DNA from: Antennarius striatus | Taxonomy: Eukaryota; Chordata; Actinopteri; Lophiiformes; Antennariidae | Assembly: GCF_040054535.1 (NCBI RefSeq) | Contig: NC_090795.1 | Coordinates: 6,299,501-6,363,500, forward strand | DNA: 64,000 nucleotides | Direction: 5' to 3' | Part shown: piece by piece, positions 34,627 to 55,076 of the stretch | Layout: the number at the start of each line of letters is the position of its first letter | Numbering within the stretch: position 1 is the stretch's first letter | The notes under the pieces: model-generated | What the model was told of the DNA's origin: nothing | The model's database searches: none | What the model saw: only the letters and a program-made list of their open reading frames with translations | Program-made: the position numbers and the translations under genes

Positions 34627-34986
34627 GTGATTGTCAGGAATGAAAAGTCTTTTCAATTTCATTATCTTTTTGTAATAATACTTTTATTTAAGCGCCAGAT
34701 TTCTGAGGCGATGACCTCAAACAGATCAGATACTAGTGATTGCATATCATTCTCTGTTCCAATGGTGAAAATGAATTATTATGAAAGGAGACAGTCTATC
34801 CTGCTGCAGGGCATTAAGTCTTTGCCAGACTCACCATGGATGACCTGCTGCCTCTACGTCGTATCGAACCATGTGATATTATTCAGTGCCACTGGTTTAC
34901 AGCCTGACCTGAGGAAGGGCAGCTTGGAAAAGAAGGGATTTCTTTATATACTGGGGGGTGACGGACTAAGGAGGCAACCACCATGA
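34627..34986 (+). other. unassigned open frame, possible exon
   Basis: A 119-codon frame, about 2.5 kb upstream of the first Xin-gene exon. The middle part is unusually polar and protein-like (SNRSDTSDCISFSVP, YYERRQSILLQ), and an acceptor-like CAG precedes it near 34695-34697. A donor-like CAGGG follows the RRQSILLQ segment. I do not recognise a family. It may be an alternative 5' exon, a retro-relic or chance. Confidence 0.15.
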
Positions 34987-36134
34987 ATGCATATGACATA
35001 TGATGGAATTTTAACCATTGCTTTCTATAACATGTGCAATGTACTTAACAAATGAAATGCCCAGTGCGTTATGTTGTCTTCAGCAAAGAGGTAATGGAGA
35101 TGATGGAGAAATGCCATACATATCACATGCTGGACTTGCATAATCCCTAAAAAACAAATAACTGAAAGGGTGTAAGTCTTGTTTGTCTCATTATATAAAT
35201 GCTCTTAAAATTCAACAGTTATTTTTGGATACCCAAGAAGTTTTGTGGTGGGATGCCACCACAAGGACCAATAAGGAGGGGTCTTTTTTGTAAAATCTTG
35301 TAAAAAAAAAAAGTGTAAATTTCTTTAAAAAAATCAAGGATTAATCAAGCACCCTGAAGCAGAAACATCATATCTGTGATGGATTTTTTTATTTGCTGCT
35401 ATTTGAAGAAAAAAATTATATTTACATTAAAAAAATATTTAAATATACTGATACAGTATATTTTATTATTTATTATAATTTATATGTATTATAGCAACAC
35501 ATTGAAGTGCTATAGAAGAAGCACTTGAGAAAATGCATTGAATTACAGCAGTATATTCCAAAAACTATAGAATTATCTTTTGTTTTTAAATTATATTTGT
35601 TTAGTTTTGAACTTTTGTGTCATTGACATTGAGCTTGTCAGTTGGACAGTTTTACTGCAGTAAAGAAATTCCACCACAGGATGGCGCTACTGTCAAACTA
35701 CACGCTGCTTTCACATGAGGAAGAAACACTGATTATATTGTAGGTGTAATTATAGCAGTTCTCCTCTGTGGTGCATAAAAGTAAAAGGCGTGACCAGTCA
35801 TGAGCATTTCATGTAATTTTTTTTATGATGTAGTTTTGCTGCAAAGTGTGTCGGGGGAGTCTGCTTGGGGTCAGTGTAGTCACGAAGGAGCAGACCTCTA
35901 ATGAACTTTCATCACACTTGTTCCTTCACTGCCAATCTACGATTGCTGAAGCCTAGCGAATGGAAATCCAATTTGAGAACAAAAAAGTCTTTAAAACAAT
36001 TGCTGAATATAGCAGTGCTGAATAGTTTTGATGGGACGTTCAAATATGGAAGAAGTAAACAAATTAAGCACAAGCTTCTGGACCTTCAAATTTTCCAGAT
36101 GAATGAGATTCAGTAGAGCGTGTCAGAATCAGTT

Positions 36135-36436
36135 ACTTTTTCTGGTGGTGATGGTTCTCCGGCTTCCTCCCACCTCCAAAATCATGAATTTCACGTTAAT
36201 GGGCCATTCCAAATTGCCCGTAGTGTGTGTGAGTGTGTGTGTGCTTGTTTGTCTGTCTCTGTGTGGCTCTGCGGTGCACTGGCGTTGCCCCCAGAGTTTC
36301 CCCTGTCTCATGCCCCAAGACAACTGGAATAGGCTACAGCTCAACTCTACCTGCGCAAGCGGATGAAGTGGTTAGAGAAAATGAATGAATGAATGAATGA
36401 ATGAATGAATGAATGAATGAATGAATGAATGAAAGT
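36135..36436 (+). mobile_element. L2-type LINE/SINE 3' tail with (GAAT)n
   Basis: The order of words matches the 3' tail of teleost L2-like elements: 'ggcttcctcccacctcc', then 'aaattgcccgtagtgtg', then 'tgtctctgtgtggct', then 'actggaataggctacag', then 'gcggatgaagtggttagaga', ending in a 13-unit GAAT tetranucleotide run (about 36382-36434). No ORF remains. It lies about 1.1 kb upstream of the first Xin-gene coding exon. Confidence 0.75.
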
Positions 36437-37520
36437 GTCCTTGTCCACAACGGCCGAGAGGGGCGTTGTTTTCTATCCACGCAGTAGTAATATATTTCAT
36501 AAAAACCAATTCTATTTGCCATTGAGATTGAACACTCTAAATTCTGTTTTCAACAGACACAATACATGCCAGCTAAAGAGTTTGGGAGTTTTAGAGGACT
36601 CATGCATATTTTGCTGACACAGTATTGAAGTCCAAAGCTCGGCTGAAACAATTCATTGCTGCTATAATCTACATGGGATCATTTACAATTTTTAGGAGGT
36701 AGGACATATTTTATCAAATGCTTTTGAATTCTGCTGAACATATGAAACAGTTATATAGCCTTTATATTGCGTCGTAAATCCCTAAATTGTAATCTTTGTT
36801 TTTATCTTTATTCTTGTTTCTTTGTTCTACTGTTTACTGTGATGATGTCGCCACCAAAGCACAACAAAACCTAAAATAGGATGTTTTTCTGCTTAATAAT
36901 CGTAATTGCATCTTTTCTGAAGAGTCAAGTAGGAGACAAAACATGCAATGGCAAAATATCTTAAATGTAGTGTATATATAAAAAATTTTGGTAAGTACAT
37001 CTGAATTTATCGGATAAAAGCAGGTGATTCTGTTTGTCTGGGTTGTTACTAAACACATATTTATAGATCTTTTCACGCAGTAATAAGGAAGCAAAAGGAC
37101 TTTGCTCTCAAACGCTTCATAACCTGTGGCAGTCTTGTGATGCCACGGAACTGTTTTCTGATTGTCACGGGGACCAGACACCGACTGACATCTGCCAGGT
37201 AAGGATTCTATTCAAAATGACATTCTAAAATCCAAAACCGTATTTTCGGGAAACACTGGTGTTATCTTTAAAGTGAGTATTCAATGCAGCGTTTTAAAAA
37301 AAAATATACATTGCATGACTCAAAATTAGTATGCAAATAAATTTGAAGATATAGTGACAAGTGGTGAAAGACATACAGTATTTCTTATTGTCTTCAAAGA
37401 AGAAACAGAAAATCTAGGATTTGTTTCTCCACCATTGAGGGAAAAAAACTGTTTCAAACATTGGCTATTATTTATCCACACTAAATAGATTATTCGGGTG
37501 CTGCTGTGAAGTCATTTGTC

Positions 37521-47569
<10,049 letters not shown>

Positions 47570-48802
47570 AGTGACAAAGTGAGTATCAAAAGGCATCACT
47601 GTTTGTATGAAATTTATTGTTTTGTTTGTTTGCTCATTTTTTTCAAACTGTGTTTTGCTCCTGACAGCTAATGACGACAGGCATAGAAAACTGGCATGGA
47701 TAACCGTCTTCCTGTCTGAGTCATTTAATGCCTAAGTGCTGTCAAAATCTCGCAGCAAGTTCATATAATGACTGAATGATAGTGTGATGACATGTTCCAA
47801 GGAACAAATGTGACTCATTATAATAATCATTTTAGCAAAATGTTGCCTAAATAGTAAAGATGCTGATCCATGTAATCATTTTCAATCAGTAAGTCAAACA
47901 GAAACTTTCTCTTTCTGGAAACATCTTGCCTTTGTATGGGACATCATGACATAGCATGACAACGAGGTACCAGTAGGATGGCAAATGTGTGGTGTACTTA
48001 GATTTCCATTACCACAACAAATCAAAGGAAATGTGTTTTATGATTGTTCTTTGTCGATAGAAAAATGTTAATATGGCTTTAAATCAAATAATGAATAAAA
48101 ACTCTACCACTGATTTGTTTGTTTAATGAAAGTAAATGGTCAAATGCAAACATAGAATGCATTCAGAAGTGTATGTCTATAAAGATAAAGAGTCCGTTTA
48201 ACTTTACTTCTCTCATTAGTGGTATTTCAGACTTTTATTCTGTTCAGCTTGAATGAATGTACTCTGACTGTGACTGATGAACTTTTTTCATAAAATGTAC
48301 TGTATGTTCAAAGCAAAGCAGTAATGACATTGTATTAAAATAACTTGAACAGTATGAAAAACTTTATTTAAATGTAGAATTTACTTTTAAAACTGTAGTT
48401 AAAACTGAGAAAACTGTTGACAGTTTCATGCTTATTAATACATAAAGAAAAAGAAAAACCAAAAACTAAACGTATTACTAAATAAACAGAAAGATAAATT
48501 ACGGATGATCACTACTGGTAAATGAGAAAACGGACTATATAGCTCTGACAAGATAAGAGGTAGCACAGACAAGACAGTACTTAAAAGGACGATTTATTAT
48601 AATGGAACAAAACTTTTCACGATTTATTATATACAACAATTTGCATGAAAAGATTAATTTCCAATTAATTTCCAGACAAAAATGCACTAACGAAATGTAA
48701 AACTAAATGAACAAAAAGCTTTCAGTAATGTTTAGTTTTCACACTTGATAAAATATTAAGAGAATACAAACTCTGATCTTCAAAGAATGATTCTGGTGAA
48801 TA
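47570..48802. other. tail-to-tail intergenic region with poly(A) signals
   Basis: AT-rich 1.2 kb between the convergent Xin-locus and SLC22A13-like stop codons. AATAAA at 48094-48099 (+) suits the Xin/LIM transcript. TTTATT at 48593-48598 and 48623-48628 are AATAAA on the minus strand and suit the first transporter gene. Confidence 0.5.
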
Positions 48803-51800
48803 CTACAACTTGTGCTCTTCAATAATTTGTTCAACACTTTGTTTATTAGGGATTGCTCCATTCGCTGATTTCCTGTTTAGGAAGAAATAGAGCCAATATT
48901 ATGACACAGCATTATTTTACATAATGTGATTCCCCCCCCCCCATATTCAATAACCCATTTAGCTTACTGTATCTCAGCATGGTCTTGAAGTTCGACATTT
49001 CGGGTTTCAGGCAGTAGCAAGCAGAAACCTCCAGCAACAATGGGAATAGTGCCATATATCACCATAGGGATGGAGTAATGGTAGACCTCCAGGAGCCTGA
49101 TTAGAGGAGCGCTGATTCCCGCCACACGAGCAAACATCGAGTTCAGTCCAACACCATTCTGTCTGCAAGAACATACAGTTTTTCAATGACAAATATTTTG
49201 GCACTGCTGTTTTCTTTTTTTGTCACAATATTGAAAAACTCTGGAAAGAAATATTAATAAGGGACAAATCCAACTATACACTATAAAGACAGGAAAGCAT
49301 CAAACATGGCTCAGTTTAAGTCATGGATTTAGCTTCAACTAAATGTTTTCTGTCTCATTTGTTTTCAAAGTAACATTATCCATGAGCATTGAATTTGATG
49401 GAAAACTGAAAGCCATATACAGTATATGAGGCAGCCACATGAATATGATTTAAATTTTTTACGTGATCATCATGAGAAGTTGCAGGCTTTACCTTAAAAC
49501 GGTAGGGTAAAGTTCAGCGGAGTAAATGTAGGCTGTGCTGAAAGAAGCAGTAGCAGCACCTTTACCCAATACGGCTATAATTGTGACCACCACCGGCAAA
49601 TCTGTTGTGCAAAAAAATAGTCAAGGAAAATATAGTGGACCTGTCAGGTAAAAGCTGGGAAAAAATGACAACACTAAAGAAAATTTTCTAAGCAGAAAAA
49701 CATGTCAAGGTTTTAGAAAGTACCTTTTGGAACAGCAAGAGTCAGCAGACAAGTAGCACCTGCAAAGGACATGAAGCCCGCTTGAGGTATTCTTCTTCCA
49801 ACGCGCAGAAGTAGAAACAGGGCGAACATATTTGCAGGGAATTCGACAAGGCCGAAGATGAACTGTGTGAGGTAGATATTCAAGCCAAAATCACCAACGT
49901 TCAAGCTCAGTCCATAGTAAAGAAGGCTTACTGAAAACCTGGTAAGAGATACAGGTTTACTTTACTTCTAAAATCAGCATGATTGGAATAATTGTGAAGC
50001 ATTAACTAGTATACAGATATTATATATGGTTGGTGCTCTCACTAAACGGGAAGGATTAAAGAATACACACCAGTTATAACACAATATGCTGGTCTGTTTT
50101 CTCAGATATGGTATTTTGATGATGTCCAACATGTTCTTTCTTTTTTCCATGTCCTCAATCTCCAGCTAAACAAGAAAAACTGTGTTTAGAGAATGTAAAG
50201 ATGTCCAACACAAGCTTACTTCACTTTGTAATTTATGTTTTTGTTTTAATTTTTTAACTTTTTTTTTGCACTCACCTTCTCAAATTGCTCTTCTGGAAAT
50301 GTCCTCCCATTAATCCTGGCTGCTCTCTGAAGCTGTTTTCGTGCCTCCTCCTTCCTGCCAGTAGCCAGGAGCCAACGAGCAGACTCTGGGAGAAACCTTT
50401 TTAAACACAGATTTAATTATATTTTATTTAGATGTGTTGATACTAGCCTCTCTTCAGTTCAGTATTTATGAATTTGCAAACTTATTACAGTAGATTCTTG
50501 ACCTGTAAAAAAGTCCCACCAGAATGACAAGAGGGCAAAAGAGCACCAGTTCCAGTGTCCTCCAGTCAGGGACTAAATGTGCAATGCCAGACAATATCAA
50601 CAATCCAACAGAAAAGCACATGCAGATGACCTCGGTGCAAATTGCTGCTTTTGAGGGATCAGTCCACTCCACTCCTGCATGATGGAAAAGCATTGTGTAA
50701 ATGAATGCAGTGCAGCCTATACTTAATAATTGTGGGTGGGTTTTTTTTGTTTTTTTTACATGTAGTCATCTTTAAACCGAACCAAATTCAGTCCTCCAAT
50801 GTTGACAAAAATGTGGAACAAGTTTTTTGTTATTTGTTCACATTGTTCATTTGTAAGTAGCCTCAGTTTTCTTTCTGATATGTTCACACTATCTGGAGCT
50901 GAGACCTTCCCTGCTTTAGATTTTTATTGTTATTTAAGCTGTAATTGTAAGTGTACTTACCCATGACTGATGTGTTCATCACTGTTACACCTCCTGTAGC
51001 CCCGCGGAAGAACTTGAAGACCATTAAAACATAAATGTTTGGTGCAAATGCACAACTCACACCAAATAACATGAGGAGCGAGAGGTAGAAGATGATTGAA
51101 AACCTTCGACCAAACCTACAAACAGAAGACCATGCATTAGTTTAGGAGACAAAGTGAATCCACATATACAGCATATTATTTTTATTTACTAGATTCCTAT
51201 CATCCAGGTGTACACTTTTGGATGGCAAGGTGTGACCATTGATGATATCATTAATATTCCTCAACATGATTCTCCTGGAAAACTCTGCACACTTCCAGTC
51301 TTAGAAATACTGACACCTATCACTGACAGTTTACCAGGAGGAGGGGAGCACATGTGTACTACCTGTCATTAACTGCACCACACGCCACTGCTCCCACCAG
51401 AAAACCTGACATGTAGACGGACTGTGATATCTGTATCAATCCACTCCTGTCACAAACCAGGTCGAACTGCAAACAGAAGACAAAAGAAACAAAAGCATTA
51501 GATAAATTTAAAAAAAAAAAAGCTGAGCAGGGCTACGACAAATAATTTAGTACTGTATCATTAACGCTTTAAACTCTGAGAGATTAAGATTTAGCAGGGA
51601 CCCTAAAATGTTTGCTTGCCTCTGTTGCAGTACTAGATGCACCTTTGTGTGTGTCATAGTCCCATCCATCTGTGCATCCAGTTGTACTGTTAATTCCATA
51701 TGCTTCAATGGTTTCCAGATCCAAATCCACAGGTGTGAACATTTTACAGCTTTCAAAACTTCCATCCTCGTTCACTGGTAGGGTGAGATTTTTCTGCTTC

Positions 51801-51994
51801 TCCTCGGTCAGGTTAGGTCCACGCTCCAAAATCCAGTCAGTGTTGCAGTGATGTGGAAAATACATGCCTGTGAACACCTGACCAATCACATCAAAAGATG
51901 CAAAAATGCTGGGCAGACATAATGCAAATAATAACCGCTTCTGAAACAAACCAAACTCCCCAATCTCCTTTATGATTTGCCCAAAACTGGTCAT
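48803..51994 (-). CDS. slc22a13: SLC22A13-like organic anion transporter, copy 1 (536 aa)
   Basis: Ten exons on the minus strand: 51994-51620, 51466-51363, 51115-50961, 50674-50503, 50396-50276, 50165-50071, 49938-49724, 49601-49493, 49162-48968, 48872-48803 (1,611 nt, all phases consistent). An MFS carrier of the SLC22 family: short N-terminus [11 protein letters not shown], first membrane helix, then the large glycosylated extracellular loop (NLTEE, NLTLP, NST; Cys-rich). The NDRFGRRF motif lies between helices 2 and 3, followed by PESARWLL after helix 6 and [19 protein letters not shown] in the second half, which best matches SLC22A13 (OAT10, a urate/nicotinate exchanger). The C-terminus is HKL. 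The substrate in this fish is unknown. Intron 1 has a GC donor (51619-51618). Other SLC22A members are possible but less likely. Confidence 0.88.
51467..51619 (-). other. GC-AG intron 1 of transporter copy 1
   Basis: The donor reads ACAGAG|GCAAGC where copy 2 has ACAGAG|GTAAAC at the same codon. GC-AG introns are a minor but real class, and AG|GCAAG fits its consensus, so I treat this as functional rather than as a break. Confidence 0.75.
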
Positions 51995-52179
51995 ATTGTT
52001 ATGAATTGACTGTGCTTCCTCAGAAATCTGCAGAGTGAGGTTTAGATGGATTTATATACAATGTCCAAGAGTATGAAAGAACATACACAGCCATGCTAAT
52101 TAATCATTAACTAGTCTGAAAGGACATCCCTGTGCTTTGTTTTAGCTTGCTTAGCAGTATAAACAAGAAACGTGCCATG

Positions 52180-52482
52180 TCAGATTAAGAGTAATAAAGA
52201 TGAAGTCAGGTTTGCCCTTTTGGACTTTGCCTGCACTGATTTTCTGGCCTGTCTTTGATTCTTTTTTCTGATTAAGGACCTTGTGAACTGTACCTGCACT
52301 TCAGCTACTCTGTCTCCACTGCCATTGATGTAAATACATATAATTATGTTGGGAGTATAGAACAAAGTTACTGAATTTATTGAACAATTCACGTCATCAG
52401 GACTGTGAAGGTAGTTGCAGCAAGTGTGGCCACTGCTGTATCCAATAAGGGTTGTGATGGGCAGATAACACATCAGGGACAC
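52180..52482 (-). other. unassigned open frame
   Basis: 100 codons on the minus strand upstream of transporter copy 1, with a hydrophobic start (SLMCYLPITTLIGYS), several Cys and a basic end (RSLIRKKNQRQARK). The frame is open upstream too. It resembles a receptor fragment only loosely; no family recognised, possibly a relic. Confidence 0.2.
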
Positions 52483-52911
52483 AACAAAATTGTATTGTGT
52501 TGTGTCATATAATGCTTAAAAATATCCATAACAAATGATAGTGAGAAGATATTAAGCAAGCAATACGATCAATAATTACCCTTCCCCAATACAGAAGTAT
52601 CAACAAACTGTTCAAGCTTGCACAACATTCTCTTTTCAGGTGTATCCTTCATCTCAAGTAGAATTTTTTACACATTTATTTATTAGCCAAAATGTGTTTG
52701 ATAAAGCCCACTTTGTTCAGCAGAATGGTTTTGATTTGAGTGGTAAATCTTGCAATGCAAATTATCTTATATTACTAATTAATAATTAACCAGTAGATAC
52801 AGTATTTTTGGGGGTTGTTTTTTTTACAAACAATAATGGCTGAAAGAAAATAAGAACTTTTCTGGTCTAGATCTAACGGCGCCTTTTCTCCATTCGTTGG
52901 CTGCATTCATG

Positions 52912-52961
52912 TAAAAGACAAACTCCCCAGTCTCCTTTAGGATCTGCTCAAAGCTGCTCAT
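52912..52961 (-). pseudogene. SLC22A13-like exon 1 fragment (start)
   Basis: Minus strand from ATG 52961: MSSFEQILKETGEF, matching the start of copy 2 (MSSFGQVLKEIGEF) at most positions, then similarity is lost. A decayed duplicate of the first exon. Confidence 0.8.
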
Positions 52962-53215
52962 AATGAAGTGCAGCTGAATTTTCAGCTCTTAAAAGTGCAG
53001 TGAAATGTGTAGATAGACTCAGGTATAAGTCTTACACTGTCAATTGATTTTTACCATTTTGGTATATAACCTTTAACCAAGGGCAATCCAAGACTATGAT
53101 TCAGAAATTAAAATGATCTACTTTGTATTGTCATAGGGACTAAAAGCAATATATGTATATCTGCCATAAAACTTCAAAACAAAATAAGGAAAAAAAATAA
53201 TTCAACTCTACTCTT

Positions 53216-53300
53216 GATCCCAAATCCTTCAATGGTTGACACTTTCACACGTGGGAACATTTTGTAACTTTTTTTTCAATCTTTTCATCTTTCAATCAAC
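53216..53300 (-). pseudogene. SLC22A13-like exon 1 fragment (loop)
   Basis: The plus strand shows CTTCAATGGTTGACACTTTC and GTGGGAACATTTTGTAACTT, similar to the reverse complement of the extracellular-loop part of exon 1 in copies 1 and 2. On the minus strand it lies upstream of the start fragment at 52961, so the two are not one collinear exon. Confidence 0.6.
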
Positions 53301-53438
53301 CATCAGAATGCAATCTGAATGTGAATGGATTAGCCCAGTGAAAGTGCCATATGTACATCTCTATAAATAAATACAGATATAGAAATAAGTTACTTGCATT
53401 TGGAGAATGGCAGTTGGTTTTCTTTTTCAAAAATAACT

Positions 53439-53720
53439 TTAGTTTCTGCAAACAGGAGTTGACATTAATTTATTACTACACAAATTCAAGAAACAACAAC
53501 AAATAATGATGTCATCAGAATATAAAAGATATGCATTTCTTGGTACTTTTCCCCACAACTTATTAATACAAATTATATAAATAAATGTATATATTGGTCC
53601 TAACAACAAAACCCTTGGAGCACTCCCTTCCACATGCTCAAGAAAGAAGAAGTGGGACCTGCCGTTTGAACACATTGCATTCTACCAGATAACCAATCCA
53701 CAATCCAACTTGATTTGAAG
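53439..53720 (-). mobile_element. non-LTR retrotransposon reverse-transcriptase relic
   Basis: The minus-strand frame contains SAPRVLLLGPIYTFIYI followed by PRNAYLLYSDDIIICC. This mirrors the LINE RT motifs GVPQGSVLGPLLF and FADD (here YSDD), at the usual spacing. The PQGS glycine/serine core is damaged and only about 90 residues survive. The clade cannot be told. Confidence 0.72.
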
Positions 53721-53969
53721 GATCAATATAGGAAATCTTTACCAGACAAATGAGGAGTGTTAAGGGTTTGTTTTATAACTGTACCCAGAAGAAGATTCAC
53801 AGACAGGTGCTAAAATATAGAAGCGAGTTTACAGTTTTTAATCTTTATAGGCATGGTGGTAAAGCAAGATACTAGAAATAAATGATTAACAAAATGTGAA
53901 CATGATCTGGACAGATGTTTGTCTATGATGCAGTCTTTAACATGTTGAAACAGTGTTCAGTCTACATGT

Positions 53970-54846
53970 ACCTTGATGGGAATGTGGGTACCATCTGTGC
54001 AGCCAATTACATTAGGGAATCATTAAAGAAATTAAAGTTAATAATCCAATTCTGAGGTTGTAGCACAATGTCATTAAGATAATATCATTAGAAATTCTTG
54101 TATCAGATTTCTACATCATTCACCTGCAATCCTGTAGAACTCCTCCTTGATGATTCTGACGAGTTTATCTCCAGGGAAATAGAAAAACTGGGGTTTAAGT
54201 TTCAAGGCGAGCTGCACTGAGCATCTCTCACATTGTATAGAATATCTACCGTTTGTAAATTAAAAAACACAAAACAAAATGGACCACTACCTAGACACAG
54301 CACTGCTGCAGATGTGAGGATGGATCAGGTCATGGATGTGTGTGATGGATCGGGACGTGAATCGGTACCGATCATAAAGAGAACTGTCTGGATATGACTG
54401 GACATCTGAACTCTATACAATTTTTTTTTTAACAATCTCTGTGAATTAATGTGGAAACTCCATCAAGGGGCTCCACATCAAACCGACATGCCATGTTCGC
54501 CTCTAAAATACGGAGTTATTTATAAAACCTTACGTCAGTCAAACTCTCCGTCCGACAGAACCAGGAAATAAAGCTGCACAAGCGGCGGTGAAAGGGGGCG
54601 GAGTCACAGGAAACCCTGGGTTTGTGGAATAAAACCTGCTCCCGACCAGGTTATGTTCAGAGAGTCTGTTACTGCGGTAACAAACCCAGAGGTTCAGTTT
54701 ACCTCGCTTCATGAAACAGGTCAGGGTTACAGCTCTAACTCTGGGTTAAGTTACCTCCCTTTGTGAAAATGAAAGCCCTGGTTTTCCCTGATTTCAGGGT
54801 TAACTTAGGCAGGTTTTCCACTAAACCGGCTTTGTGAAACGGGCCC
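53970..54846 (-). mobile_element. PIF/Harbinger transposon relic with terminal repeat
   Basis: Minus strand: a terminal sequence GGGCCCGTTTCACAAAGCCG (from 54846), a long subterminal region, then a transposase start at 54494 (MACRFDVEPLDGVST). Next come SLYDRYRF-like, PGDKLVRIIKEEFYRIAG (54173-54118), a short intron-like gap, and PNVIGCTDGTHIPIK (about 54018-53974), a HARBI1-type catalytic segment. The frame is interrupted in several places and the element's other end was not found. It is an inactive copy inserted between transporter genes. Confidence 0.82.
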
Positions 54847-55076
54847 AATGTGTTTTCAAAATGACGAACCATTAAGAGGGGGTTCAGGGGTTGGATCGGA
54901 AGTCCAATTGAGTGTCTAATGTTAAAATTGTAATTGTATCTGTAATACATTTGAAATATGAACATATTATCATAAAAAAGTCATAAAACAAAACTATCCA
55001 AGGTGTAGTCAGTTGTTTTAATATCAGATAATAAAAGAGATTGTTTTTGATTTTCTGATAATGATTTCAAAGCAAA

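Larger units (their letters stand above)
32946..36134. other. intergenic upstream of the Xin gene
   Basis: 32946-33130 is locally GC/CpG-richer (CGCGCCCCGCGG), unlike its surroundings, and could hold a promoter or 5' exon; I cannot show this. The rest is AT-rich. 'CGCCCTCTGCTGG' at 33590-33602 is a word common in fish repeats. Confidence 0.35.

Noticed and set aside
48803-51994. SLC22A7 or SLC22A6 identity for the transporters
   Set aside because: The [17 protein letters not shown] segment and NGVGLNS context fit SLC22A13 better; the call remains by eye.
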